Shown in pieces: positions 1-8,600 of a stretch of 10,136 bases of DNA. The notes under the pieces are model-generated. The model was not told the DNA's origin, made no database searches, and saw only the letters and a program-made list of their open reading frames with translations. Position 1 is the stretch's first letter, and every line of letters begins with the position of its first letter. The stretch spans positions 1-10,136 of the forward strand of contig JAJYLM010000070.1 of NCBI GenBank assembly GCA_021787655.1. The letters run 5' to 3'. Source of the stretch: a bacterium (GTDB lineage Bacteria > JAMCPX01). The position numbers and the translations under genes are program-made.

Positions 1-1250
1 ATTTCAGCCCGTATCGTCTTATAGACAGGCACAACATCCACCGCAGCTCCCATTTTAACAAGCTCATCCACGAGAACCATCCGGGCGGTTTGCGCCCGCG
101 GGATAAGGATCTTTTTACCTGCCACCGATCCGCTCATCGCTGCGACGAGTCCTTCGGCCCTGAATTCATCCGGTATCTGGCTTACCCTGAGTTTCAACTC
201 TTCGACTGCCTGTGCAGTCTTGGGTCCGATTGCCACGATGCGCGCATGCCCTGCGGACCTGATATCTTTTCCTGACGACCAGAGCCGGTCCACAAATCTC
301 CGGACAGCGTTGGCACTCGTAAATATGATGATGTCATACTGTTCAATGGCGCGGAGTGCGTTATCAAGCGGGGTATAGTCATCGGGCGCGGTCAGCTGAA
401 TCGTCGGCTGCTCGATGACAAAAGCACCCAGCCATTCCAGGGACTGCCGGACACCGGAGGTATCTTTCTCCATCCTCGTTATGAGAACCTTTTTCCCGAA
501 CAGGGGAAGGTGCTCGAACCAGTTCAGTTTTTCGCGCAGCTGGACGACCTTTCCGATAACGATCAGTGCAGGGGTTACAAACGGCTTGTGATTTTCATCC
601 AGTATATCACGGATGGTGCAGACCTCCGTTGTCTGCAGCGGCAGGGTACCCCAGCGGATAACCGCAACGGAATCCCGGGGGGATCTCCCCCGGTCGACCA
701 GTTTTTGCGCAATCTGCTTAATCTGTGCAATACCCATAAGAACCACGATCGTATCAAGCTGGGCAATAGCGTCCCAGTTATGCTCGTCAATGCCTTCTGC
801 TGTATGCTTATGACCTGTAATGATGACCACCGACGACGACAGGTCCCGGTGGGTAAGCGGGATGCCTGCGTACAGAGGAACCGCGTTGACCGATGAAACC
901 CCGGGGATAATTTCGAAATCGATCCCCTGCTCCGCACACGCCACCGCCTCTTCCCCTCCCCGTCCGAACAGAAAAGGATCGCCGCCCTTCAGACGCAGGA
1001 CGTCATTGCCTGCAGATGCTTTGTCGATCAGAATTCTGTTGATCTCGTCCTGGGACTTTATATGCTCTCCCGACATCTTCCCTGCATAGATGAGTTCTGC
1101 CGAAGGAGCAGCATAGTGGAGCACCTCTTTGTTGATGAGATGGTCATAGACGATGACATCGGCACTCTGTATATGATGAATGACCTTCAGGGTGAGTAGT
1201 TCCGGGTCACCGGGACCGGCACCGGCGATGTAGACCTTGCCCCGCTTCAT
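1..1250 (-). CDS. cobA-hemD: Uroporphyrinogen-III C-methyltransferase / uroporphyrinogen-III synthase fusion (CobA-HemD), 3' part missing
   Basis: This frame is open from an ATG at 1250-1248 to the left edge, giving 416 residues with no stop, so the C-terminus lies outside the window. Residues 1-240 are a SAM-dependent uroporphyrinogen-III methyltransferase: GAGPGDPE at 10-17, LRLKGGDPFLFGRGGEE at 85-101, PGVSS at 116-120, AGIPLTHRD at 128-136. This domain methylates uroporphyrinogen III twice to precorrin-2. From about residue 251 a HemD domain begins (GKKVLITR, later FTSANAV); it closes hydroxymethylbilane to uroporphyrinogen III. About 166 of a usual 250 HemD residues are present. The start overlaps the hemC stop as ATGA, so translation is probably coupled. 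Such fusions are known in several anaerobic bacteria and let one protein make and divert uroporphyrinogen III. Both cytosolic activities fit the operon. The assignment is secure; only the missing end is unknown. Confidence 0.95.
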   Translation of the reverse strand, partial: MKRGKVYIAGAGPGDPELLTLKVIHHIQSADVIVYDHLINKEVLHYAAPSAELIYAGKMSGEHIKSQDEINRILIDKASAGNDVLRLKGGDPFLFGRGGEEAVACAEQGIDFEIIPGVSSVNAVPLYAGIPLTHRDLSSSVVIITGHKHTAEGIDEHNWDAIAQLDTIVVLMGIAQIKQIAQKLVDRGRSPRDSVAVIRWGTLPLQTTEVCTIRDILDENHKPFVTPALIVIGKVVQLREKLNWFEHLPLFGKKVLITRMEKDTSGVRQSLEWLGAFVIEQPTIQLTAPDDYTPLDNALRAIEQYDIIIFTSANAVRRFVDRLWSSGKDIRSAGHARIVAIGPKTAQAVEELKLRVSQIPDEFRAEGLVAAMSGSVAGKKILIPRAQTARMVLVDELVKMGAAVDVVPVYKTIRAE

Positions 1251-2149
1251 ACCGGTATCCCGGTCAAGCCCGACGCACCGGATTTCAGCAGTTCTTCCGC
1301 AAGCCGGACACCCGTTGCATACGCCTGCTCCACGGGTCCGGACACGCTGCTCTCGTAGAACTCCGTCCCCTGGGGGGCCGCAATGAAGCCCCGGATGTGC
1401 ACGGTTTTGTCCACGATATCGGCATGTGCCCCTGCTGGTATCTGACAATTCGCTCCCAGGCGGGTCACAAAACCCCGTTCTGCAGCAGCCCTGACAAATG
1501 TAGGGGCATGGTTCAGCACCTGGATAGAAGGTCCCAGACTGCCTGCATCGGCGTGTGCTTCTATGGCAATGATGCCCTGCCCGGCTGCCGGAATAATCTT
1601 CAATGTCTCAGTAAATTCCGGCTTGATGCCGAGCCTGTTCATGCCTGCGAAGGCGATGACAATCGCATCATACTGATCCGCCTTGAGCTTCCGTATCCTC
1701 GTATCGATGTTTCCCCTGAGCATCTCGAACCGCAGTGCAGGATTGATTCGCTTCATCTGCACGATCCTTCTCAGACTCGTTGTACCAATCACCGCATCCC
1801 GAAGTTCGGACAGGGTCGTCCTGCGGTTAAAGACAAGTGCATCCCACGGTTGTTCAGCCGGCGGCGTTGCAACCAGGGCCAGCCCTGCGGGTATCTCCGC
1901 AGGCATGTCCTTCATGCTGTGGACGGCAATATCGATCTCTTTCTCCAGAAGGGCCTTTTCGATCTCTTTGACAAAAAGCCCTTTGCCTCCGATTTCCGTC
2001 AAAGAGACATCCTGTATGGCGTCGCCGGAAGTCTTGATGACCACCAGATCCGCCTGAACAGCCTGACCTGATCCCTCAAGAAGCGACTTGATATAGTTTG
2101 CCTGCCAGAGTGCGAGCTTGCTGCCTCTCGTTCCAATACGTATCTTCAT
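1247..2149 (-). CDS. hemC: Hydroxymethylbilane synthase (porphobilinogen deaminase)
   Basis: The protein has 300 residues, close to the family norm, and polymerises four porphobilinogens to hydroxymethylbilane in the cytosol. It begins with the family signature IGTRGSKLALWQ (residues 4-15). The catalytic Asp is D81 in VHSMKDMP, the arginine-rich substrate stretch is TSLRR (124-128) with LRGNIDTRIRKL (144-155), and the Cys that carries the dipyrromethane cofactor is C235 in GANCQIPAGA. The ATG overlaps the hemA stop (ATGA) and its own TGA overlaps the cobA-hemD ATG, so the gene sits in a chain of coupled starts. No good Shine-Dalgarno sequence lies just upstream, which fits reinitiation after hemA. 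One oddity is that the segment usually reading REDPRDA in this family reads PAEQPWDA near residues 97-104. Confidence 0.97.
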   Translation of the reverse strand: MKIRIGTRGSKLALWQANYIKSLLEGSGQAVQADLVVIKTSGDAIQDVSLTEIGGKGLFVKEIEKALLEKEIDIAVHSMKDMPAEIPAGLALVATPPAEQPWDALVFNRRTTLSELRDAVIGTTSLRRIVQMKRINPALRFEMLRGNIDTRIRKLKADQYDAIVIAFAGMNRLGIKPEFTETLKIIPAAGQGIIAIEAHADAGSLGPSIQVLNHAPTFVRAAAERGFVTRLGANCQIPAGAHADIVDKTVHIRGFIAAPQGTEFYESSVSGPVEQAYATGVRLAEELLKSGASGLTGIPV

Positions 2150-3405
2150 ATCTTGAATATTTTTTTCAACAACGTTATGTCCTTCAACACCTCACCCCGT
2201 GTATGTACATTCTTGATCTCGGTAATGGGCTCATGCAGGATCTTGTTGATGATACCACGGGACATCGCATCCAGGATATCCTTCTCCTTATCGGTGGGGT
2301 TTTCGCATTTTGCAAGAGCCTCTTTTAATTCCTGCTGGCGAATAGCTTCGAATTTATCTTTCAGAGATACAATCGTTGGAACCAGCGACAACTCGCCGAG
2401 CCAGTTCAGGAATTTATTGACCTCTTCTTCGATGAATTTTCCTGCTTCACTTGCTGCCTTTTCCCGTTCCTTCATATTCTGACTTGTAACCCCCTTGAGA
2501 TCGTCGATGTCAAAGAGGAAAACACCTTCAAATGAAGCTATTGAAGGCTCAATGTTGCGCGGAACCGAAATATCGATGAAGAAAAGCGGCTTGTGCTGTC
2601 GTGCTTTTACTATCTTCGCCATTCTGTCGTTCGTTATGAGGTAATGGTCTGCGGATGTCGAGCATATAACGATATCAACGTCCATCAATTGGTCGTACAG
2701 TTCGTCAAATTCCACCGCACTGCCCTTCAGCCGTGCGGCAAGTTCAGCAGCGTGGGCAAAGGTCCTGCTCAAAACGATGAGCTTCGTCGTACCTGCGTCC
2801 TTGAGGTATTTCGACGCATCCTCGGCCATCTCGCCGGCACCCATCAGCAGGACGTTCTTCCCGTTCAACCTGCCGAATATCTTTTTTGCAAGCTCAACGG
2901 CAACGGAACTGACGGAAACCGTATAGAGGCCTATCGTCGTAAATGTTCTCACCTTCTTTGCCACGCCAAACGCCCGGTGCATGAGCCTGTTGAGGATCGG
3001 GCCCGTGGCAGAATGGTATGATGCTGTCTTATATGCGTCCTTTGTCTGTCCGAGTATCTGTGCCTCTCCTATCACCATGGAGTCAAGACTGCTGGCAACC
3101 CTGAAAACATGGTCTACTGCATCCCGGTCTTCATAGACATACAGGTGGGGAGAGAGGGATGACCCGTCGATCGTGCCGAATGTGCACAGAATCGCAGCCA
3201 TCGCGTCAACGGCCTTGTCCCGGTCTTCGGAAACAGCATAGAATTCTATCCGGTTGCAGGTCGACAGGACAATCGCTTCGGTTATCTCGCGGACCGCAAG
3301 TATCTCCCTGAGAATCGAAGGTACCTGTTCGTCCGTAAAACTGAGTTTTTCTCTCAACTCGACGGGCGCAGTTCTATGATTTAAGCCGACGACAAGAAGT
3401 TTCAT
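2146..3405 (-). CDS. hemA: Glutamyl-tRNA reductase
   Basis: The protein has 419 residues, the usual length, and reduces glutamyl-tRNA(Glu) with NADPH to glutamate-1-semialdehyde, the first committed step of C5-pathway tetrapyrrole synthesis. Visible marks are GLNHRTAPVE at 7-16, the catalytic Cys C50 in STCNRIE, the conserved GEAQILGQ at 113-120, the nucleotide-binding GAGEMAE at 189-195, and DISVPRNIEP in the reductase domain. The C-terminal helical part matches the dimerisation domain. The ATG lies only 2 bp after the ccsA-like stop, and the gene's stop overlaps the hemC ATG. An AAAGGA at 3423-3428 (minus strand) is too far upstream for a normal Shine-Dalgarno, so coupling to ccsA is likely. 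Placement of a CcsA/HemX protein directly before hemA recalls the hemAXCDBL cluster of Bacillus, with the two genes in reverse order. Glutamyl-tRNA reductase is commonly the flux-controlling step. Confidence 0.98.
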   Translation of the reverse strand: MKLLVVGLNHRTAPVELREKLSFTDEQVPSILREILAVREITEAIVLSTCNRIEFYAVSEDRDKAVDAMAAILCTFGTIDGSSLSPHLYVYEDRDAVDHVFRVASSLDSMVIGEAQILGQTKDAYKTASYHSATGPILNRLMHRAFGVAKKVRTFTTIGLYTVSVSSVAVELAKKIFGRLNGKNVLLMGAGEMAEDASKYLKDAGTTKLIVLSRTFAHAAELAARLKGSAVEFDELYDQLMDVDIVICSTSADHYLITNDRMAKIVKARQHKPLFFIDISVPRNIEPSIASFEGVFLFDIDDLKGVTSQNMKEREKAASEAGKFIEEEVNKFLNWLGELSLVPTIVSLKDKFEAIRQQELKEALAKCENPTDKEKDILDAMSRGIINKILHEPITEIKNVHTRGEVLKDITLLKKIFKI

Positions 3406-3407
3406 AA

Positions 3408-4211
3408 CTAAAAATTATGGTATCCTTTGAATAAAAAGTTAACACCGATAAATCCGAACAAGATCAACAGAAAACAGGCGGCAGACACCCATGCGAATTT
3501 CTTGCCCCTCCAGCCAAGGCTGATGCGTCCGTGCAAAATAAAGACATATGCAAACCAAATAATGAGGGACCATGTCTCCTTGGGATCCCAGTTCCAGTAG
3601 GTTCCATAAATACTGTCGGCCCACAGGGCTCCGGTAATTATGCCGAGGGTAAGAAACGGTAATCCCAGGGTCAATGTCTTATACGCCAGATCATCGAGGA
3701 TAAACAGGGACGGAAGCCATTTCGTAATCCAAATAATCCGCTTGTGTTTCAGCCATGTTTCCTGGCAGATGTACATGATCGACGAAATAAAAGATAATGC
3801 GAAAAGCCCGTACGAGGTTATGGAGAATACGACATGGAACGGGAAGATATCCGTATTGAATACCGGGCTCAATTCCCTGGATCCACCCTTGACGACCATA
3901 AACACAAGAATCAGCACAAGAATCAGCGGGGTGGAAAATCCGATGATCGGGGATGTTCCCCGAAACAGGATGGACACGAGAACAGCCCCCACTGCCAGCG
4001 CCCATGCGAACATAAAAATGGCATACTTGACGGAGAAGACGGGAAACATTTCGGTTTTTCTGTAGAACAGCAGCAGAATTCCTGTTTGCAGCAAAACGGC
4101 AAGAATCATGCTGATGCGTGCCGCGATCTCAAGTCGCTGATCCCGGTAAAACGCATACCCGATGCTCATACCCATGGCAAGGATATACAGAAAAATCGTC
4201 AATAGTATCAT
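3408..4211 (-). CDS. ccsA: CcsA/HemX-family cytochrome c assembly membrane protein
   Basis: The protein has 267 residues and about eight hydrophobic segments, so it is an integral inner-membrane protein. It carries the tryptophan-rich WWD signature of the CcmC/CcmF/CcsA heme-handling family: W197, then YWNWDPKETW at 205-214. His residues suited to heme ligation flank it, H126 (after DIFPF) and H227 (in ILHGR). The family binds heme and presents it at the outer membrane face for attachment to apocytochrome c; HemX of Bacillus is a relative in a hem operon that affects HemA abundance. Which of these roles applies cannot be told from sequence, though the location immediately before hemA favours a HemX-like or dual role. 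The ATG at 4211 has no clear Shine-Dalgarno sequence. The preceding 84 bp contain no in-frame ATG, GTG or TTG, so a longer protein is unlikely. Confidence 0.9.
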   Translation of the reverse strand: MILLTIFLYILAMGMSIGYAFYRDQRLEIAARISMILAVLLQTGILLLFYRKTEMFPVFSVKYAIFMFAWALAVGAVLVSILFRGTSPIIGFSTPLILVLILVFMVVKGGSRELSPVFNTDIFPFHVVFSITSYGLFALSFISSIMYICQETWLKHKRIIWITKWLPSLFILDDLAYKTLTLGLPFLTLGIITGALWADSIYGTYWNWDPKETWSLIIWFAYVFILHGRISLGWRGKKFAWVSAACFLLILFGFIGVNFLFKGYHNF

Positions 4212-4263
4212 GGCGTTCGTGCAACCCGGAACCTGGAGGGAGTGTTCTGCATATTCACTGTTG

Positions 4264-4295
4264 GACTGCCTATCCTCTGAACCGACTGCCCTATC
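4264..4295. repeat. Imperfect direct repeat in the siroheme gene-ccsA gap
   Basis: In plus-strand reading GACTGCCTATC (4264-4274) is followed exactly 20 bp later by GACTGCCCTATC (4284-4295), the two copies differing by one inserted C. They lie in the only sizeable gap inside the operon. Two copies on the same helical face could be a binding site or a remnant duplication. No function is shown by the sequence. Confidence 0.5.
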
Positions 4296-4940
4296 TCATA
4301 CGTCTGAAGAAACAACGTAATCGATATACCGTCGCAGTGAATCCGGATCCTTCTCCTTTATATAGTGTAGCAGCCTTTTCGCAGAAAGTTTGTCAAGAAC
4401 GTGTTCAATGTTAATATCTGTTCCGCTTTTCTTCATTTTTATCAGCCTGCTTCTTACCCGTATTATAGTCTGAATGTATTGCATATATTCCGGATTTAAT
4501 AATTTATCAATTCTTTTTTTTATGTGAACCGCGGCATACGGAGCACAGCCGTCCGTCGAAACTGTTATGGTCACCTTGCCTTTCTTCAGTACGGCAGGCA
4601 TTATAAAATCACAATACTCAGGGTCGTCAACAACATTGACGAGTATCTGGTTCGATCTGGTTTCCCGGTAAATCATGCGGTTGAGCGAGCTGTCGTCGGT
4701 CGCCGCAAAAACAAGATATACACCGCGCAGATCTGCAGGTTTGAACGGCCTTTTCGCAATCCGGATCTTCTTCCTGTCACCCAGAATTACGAGAGGCCGT
4801 ATGACCGCCGGGGCAACGACTTTCACCACGGCTCCGGACTGGAGAAGGTTGATGGTCTTTCTGTATGCGACCCGGCCGCCGCCGACGACGAGACAACGCT
4901 TTCCCCGTATCTGTAATGCAAGCGGATAATACGCGTTCAA
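4296..4940 (-). CDS. Precorrin-2 dehydrogenase / sirohydrochlorin ferrochelatase (Met8/SirC-type, CysG N-terminal-like)
   Basis: The protein has 214 residues and corresponds to the CysG N-terminal half or yeast Met8p. It oxidises precorrin-2 to sirohydrochlorin with NAD+ and may insert Fe(2+) to give siroheme. The N-terminus YYPLALQIRGKRCLVVGGG is typical; the dinucleotide loop is GGGRVAYRK at 20-28, followed by FAATDD (78-83) and NVVDDPEYCDFIMPA (102-116), whose D105 matches the family catalytic Asp. The usual STGGxSP loop reads STDGCAP at 128-134, with Ala at the position of the CysG phosphoserine. The start is TTG at 4940-4938, overlapping the TGA of the upstream barrel gene as TTGA; the family N-terminus begins directly there, so this start is well supported. 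The product feeds siroheme to sulfite or nitrite reductases, or to the siroheme-dependent heme route. Whether it chelates iron itself is not certain; some relatives are dehydrogenase only. Confidence 0.93.
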   Translation of the reverse strand: MNAYYPLALQIRGKRCLVVGGGRVAYRKTINLLQSGAVVKVVAPAVIRPLVILGDRKKIRIAKRPFKPADLRGVYLVFAATDDSSLNRMIYRETRSNQILVNVVDDPEYCDFIMPAVLKKGKVTITVSTDGCAPYAAVHIKKRIDKLLNPEYMQYIQTIIRVRSRLIKMKKSGTDINIEHVLDKLSAKRLLHYIKEKDPDSLRRYIDYVVSSDV

Positions 4941-5533
4941 AAGCCGAGCCCAAATCCCATGCTGAGGAAGAAGCTGTTCATAGTAAGGCTGCTTATTCCG
5001 GATCGTACATCCGGCACGTACTGATATCCCGAATCCAGATTAAACAACCACCTCGGGGATTGCGAACTGAGCAGAATATCGGTTCCTACCCCGGTCTTGA
5101 GACCGAAAACAGCGCTATTGCTGGTTGAAAGGTTATTAACAAAATCTGTTGTCGAATTGATAATCATATAATCGAGCAGCGAAAAGAGGTACGGCTTGAA
5201 TGGAAAGCCCTGCAGCAGTTTGATCCTGAAACCGGCATCCAATGAAGGAAGAATAGTGACCTTGTCTGCTGCAATACCTTCGCCCCTGTTCATCGTAACG
5301 GTACCGGTACCGGCCTGCTGCGCTGTACGTGCCCTCAGATCCAAAGCGATAAAATCATGATAGATGTTAAAATCATATCCGATCTGAAGGCTGGTCGCCG
5401 GATCTGCAAGAACTGACAGAGGTTGTGAAAAATCGAGGTTGTTGGAAGATACCGTGACAGAGTCCGCCTCTGCTGCTGCCGGCAGTATCAAAATAATCAA
5501 GAGAACTGTGATGAAGATCTGTTTTTTCATCAT
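4937..5533 (-). CDS. Small outer-membrane beta-barrel protein of unknown role
   Basis: The protein has 198 residues. Residues 1-23 form a signal peptide (MMKKQ, a long hydrophobic core, then a likely cleavage after AEA at 21-23). The mature part of about 175 residues alternates polar and hydrophobic residues in short strands, for example LQIGYDFNIY, FIALDLRART, AGFRIKLL and NSFFLSMGFGLGF. It ends in Phe, as expected for insertion by the BAM machinery. This makes an eight-strand-like OmpW/OmpA-type barrel plausible, but I do not recognise a specific family. It is the first gene after a strong promoter and its TGA overlaps the TTG start of the siroheme gene, so the two are translated together. 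That is an odd partner for cytosolic tetrapyrrole enzymes. A role in metal, heme or porphyrin passage would be a guess from context only. Two ATG codons in tandem (5533 and 5530) could each be the start; no Shine-Dalgarno sequence is seen. Confidence 0.85.
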   Translation of the reverse strand: MMKKQIFITVLLIILILPAAAEADSVTVSSNNLDFSQPLSVLADPATSLQIGYDFNIYHDFIALDLRARTAQQAGTGTVTMNRGEGIAADKVTILPSLDAGFRIKLLQGFPFKPYLFSLLDYMIINSTTDFVNNLSTSNSAVFGLKTGVGTDILLSSQSPRWLFNLDSGYQYVPDVRSGISSLTMNSFFLSMGFGLGF

Positions 5534-5550
5534 ATCATGTACACTTTAAC

Positions 5551-5579
5551 AATATACGCTTTTTTTCTGCATTTGTAAA
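5551..5579 (-). promoter_or_regulatory. Sigma70-type promoter of the tetrapyrrole operon
   Basis: On the minus strand TTTACA (5579-5574) and TATATT (5556-5551) are separated by exactly 17 bp containing a run of seven A. Each hexamer differs from consensus at one position. Transcription should start near 5544, only about 11 bases before the first ATG of the barrel gene. The message is therefore almost leaderless, matching the absence of a Shine-Dalgarno sequence. It would drive the whole barrel to cobA-hemD operon. Confidence 0.75.
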
Positions 5580-5621
5580 CCATTCGTGCGGGTTCTGACC
5601 TTTCATCCCGTATTGAACGAA

Positions 5622-5651
5622 GTTCCGGGAAGCCGCTGCAAAAGCCGGAAC
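5622..5651. repeat. Inverted repeat after the regulator stop codon
   Basis: GTTCCGG (5622-5628) and CCGGAAC (5645-5651) form a perfect 7-bp stem with a 16-base loop, seven bases after the TAA of the large regulator. On the minus strand it is not followed by a T run, so it is not a standard intrinsic terminator. It may protect the 3' end or be chance. Confidence 0.35.
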
Positions 5652-5657
5652 AAACGT

Positions 5658-8600
5658 TTATGCCTGCTTCTGTGGACGGACGAGGCTGCGGTATATTCCC
5701 CGCGTTTTTTCGGATGGCTCCCTGTTCATGGTCTGCATCAGTTGAGATTCACAGCGTTTATACAGAGCGGCAGCTTCTGCAGAACGCCCCTGCGATATGT
5801 ACAGGATCATCAGATTCTGATAGAAACTTTCTTCGAAATTGTCGATATCCAGTCCATTTTTGTAAGCCTGGATTGCCTTGTCCGGAAATCCGGACTGCGT
5901 GAAGTAGTCTGCAATCAGGTTGATGAAATGTATAAACTTAGTATGCGTTCTCTCGCGGAATCCGATCGCCCAGGAAGGTATGGCTTCCTGGGTAAAAAAT
6001 TCACCCTTGTATTTACTGAAGATTCTCCGGACGAGGTTTTCTATCGCTTCCGGCTTGCCGGTTCCAGCCCCGGACCCATGATGACCCATTATCAGTGTCT
6101 CGAGCCTTCCGAGGAGATACTGGAACGCAACGACATCCACCCAGCACTGCTGCGGATTGAGGAGCAGTCTGCCTCCCTGCGAGAGTACTGCTTCATTGGA
6201 CCCGAGCAATTTCCTCAGTCTGTGGATGGTAATATTCAGGATACGGAGTGCATGACTTCTGCCGGCATCAGGCCACAATGCAGAACAGAGAGCTTCAGGA
6301 TCGGTCGGGCGTTCATGATTCACGATCAGATACTGAAGGAGCTCAATCGGTTTGTGCTGTGCCTTTCTGGATAATTCAACGCGGTGCTTTTCATGGTAGA
6401 TCCTGAAATTGCCAAGCGTGCAGAACCTGAAAACCCACGGCCAGTTCTCATAGTGGAGCGGTGACTCTTCGGGTATCAGCTCAAGCCGTCGTATGAGGGT
6501 TTGTACATACGCCACCTCGATGCCGAGTTCCAGAGACTTCATGCACATGCGTGATCTGATCTCCCGGGTTTCAAGGAACGTATTGATGATACCGTACTTT
6601 CTGCCAATACCCATTGTTGTGCGTAAAAGCCGGACACCCTCCTCTTCATTCCGCAGTGGTCCGCTGCCGAAGAGCCAGGAGGACCTGAGGAGGTTCCCCA
6701 TATATTGAATCATGAAGCTCTTGATTCTCTTGCCGATCGATAATGCCCGTTCCAGTTCTTGTTGTGCCCGGGTGTGATCACCTTGTATCGAGTACAACTC
6801 GGCCAATGCAATCCGATGAATGGCCTCGGGAAACGGAGAACCCATGTCCAACACCATGTGCAGAGTCTGCTCGATCTTCCTGATGGCCGGCTCCGGCCGG
6901 CCCTTGAGGTTCTCGAGCCATCCCTCCATCGAATTGTACTGAATGACATCGAGCAGACTGGATTGGTTGATTGACTGTCCCATCCTTTGCAGAAGCTCTT
7001 CTATCATGTCCGTATCACCGGTCCCCATGAGGAGGTAAATTCCCTGGGCAAGAATAAGTGCGTCAAAAAAATGTACACCGTATTCCTGGGCCAGCGCGAG
7101 CGCTTCATGGAGTGCAGCAAGGCATTCTTGTTTTAACGACAGATGCCTGGCGTGCACGGCAATGAACAGCTTATACATGAGCCTTGTTCTAATTGACAGA
7201 GAATCAGGGGATGTTTTCGATTTCATAAAATTGATGAGCAGATCAAATTGTACGATGTTTCCCGTCCATGAGAAATAGTTGGTGATAAACAAAAGGTAGT
7301 AGACCTGCATGTCCGGATCCCGGATATACTCCAGGAGTGACAGTGCCCGCTGCGCCCATGCCGGAAGCCGGGGGTGATCCGGTTTCTGGAATGTCAGGAC
7401 CTGTACCATCAGACTCAAGACCCTGGCCTCAATTTCAAGGGAAGGGAACGCACGGTGCTCTGTCATGATTCGTTCCATCGAGGCAATCCATGGTTCTGTC
7501 TGCTTGTAGTTACCGAATTCATAAAAAAAGGTTTCAACAATGCCGCACCACGCCAGGTAAATTCCACCGGCGGGTGTTTCGGGCTCCTGGTGCGATCTTT
7601 TCACGCCCTGAGCGTTTTTGAGGAATCCGGCGAATGCTTTTTCGAAATTCATCCTGCCAGCCGGAGGATTGAACAGTGCAGACGCTTCACCGAGCCAGTA
7701 TGACAGCCACGGTTCCTGCTCCAACCGATCCTCCGGGAGGGACCGTATCCATGATTCCAGGAGCATGTTTCTGCCCTGGGCTATCAGGAGATGTCCCTGT
7801 TGTTTGATAATCCTCATGATTTCGTCAATGCCGTCTGATTGCGCAAGCAGCGCAACGGCGTCCTCGACCTTCCCGCTGTCCTCCAAAAGGCGGGCAGCGC
7901 CATGATAGAGCGTGCGCAGTTCCTGCTTATCGATGTGGAGCTTTGCACGTTCCATGAGAAATGCCCTGAACAGATCGTGGTATGTATACGTATGATCAGG
8001 ACGGCTGATGGTAAAATACCGGTACTTGACAAGGGCATTCAGTATCCTTTGAGTATCTGTATTTCCGGTAATGCTGGTGGCCATTTCGACAGTCATGGAA
8101 GGAAACAGTGCTGTCCGCATGAGGAAATCACGGATATCGGGTTCCAGGGAATCGAAGATCACATCGGAAAAATACCGAAATATCGATTGGTAGTCCTTGA
8201 ATGTGTCATTGGTCATCGCTTCCGTGTTTTCCCGGTGCTGTTCAAGCATCAGGATAATACCAGCGGCCCACCCATCGGTGATGCTCTGGATTCTCGACGC
8301 TGTTGCAGGGGTATGTTTTTGTCCTGCGTGCAACTTGATCAACGCATCCGTTTCTCCCGGCGTAAACCTCATCAGGTCGTTCCCGATAATTTCCATAACG
8401 CTGTTGGCCCTCAGTCGTGAAAAGACGGGAAGAGGCTCCGTACGGCTTATCACGAGGACATTGCCGTGATCCGGAACCCTGCCCAGAGCCTCAAGCATGA
8501 TCGTATGAAACAAAGCGTTTTCGTCAATTGCATGGTAGTTGTCGAAGACGAGCATAAAATCCCGGGGCAGCATACTGTAAAGCTCTTCGAAATACCGGTG

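Noticed and set aside
1397..2071. Plus-strand open frame of 224 codons across hemC
   Set aside because: It lies fully opposite hemC, whose catalytic residues are all present. The translation is rich in Cys, His and Arg, as expected for a shadow frame.
5622..5657. Inverted repeat after the regulator as an intrinsic terminator
   Set aside because: The stem is only 7 bp with a 16-base loop and no T run follows on the minus strand.
5652..5659. AAACGTTT palindrome at the regulator stop codon
   Set aside because: A single 8-bp palindrome with no promoter beside it is expected by chance in a window of this size.
5586..6374. Plus-strand open frame of 262 codons near the 3' end of the large regulator
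   Set aside because: It is antisense to the well-supported winged helix/BTAD region. Its translation shows no recognisable domain and it has no convincing ribosome site.
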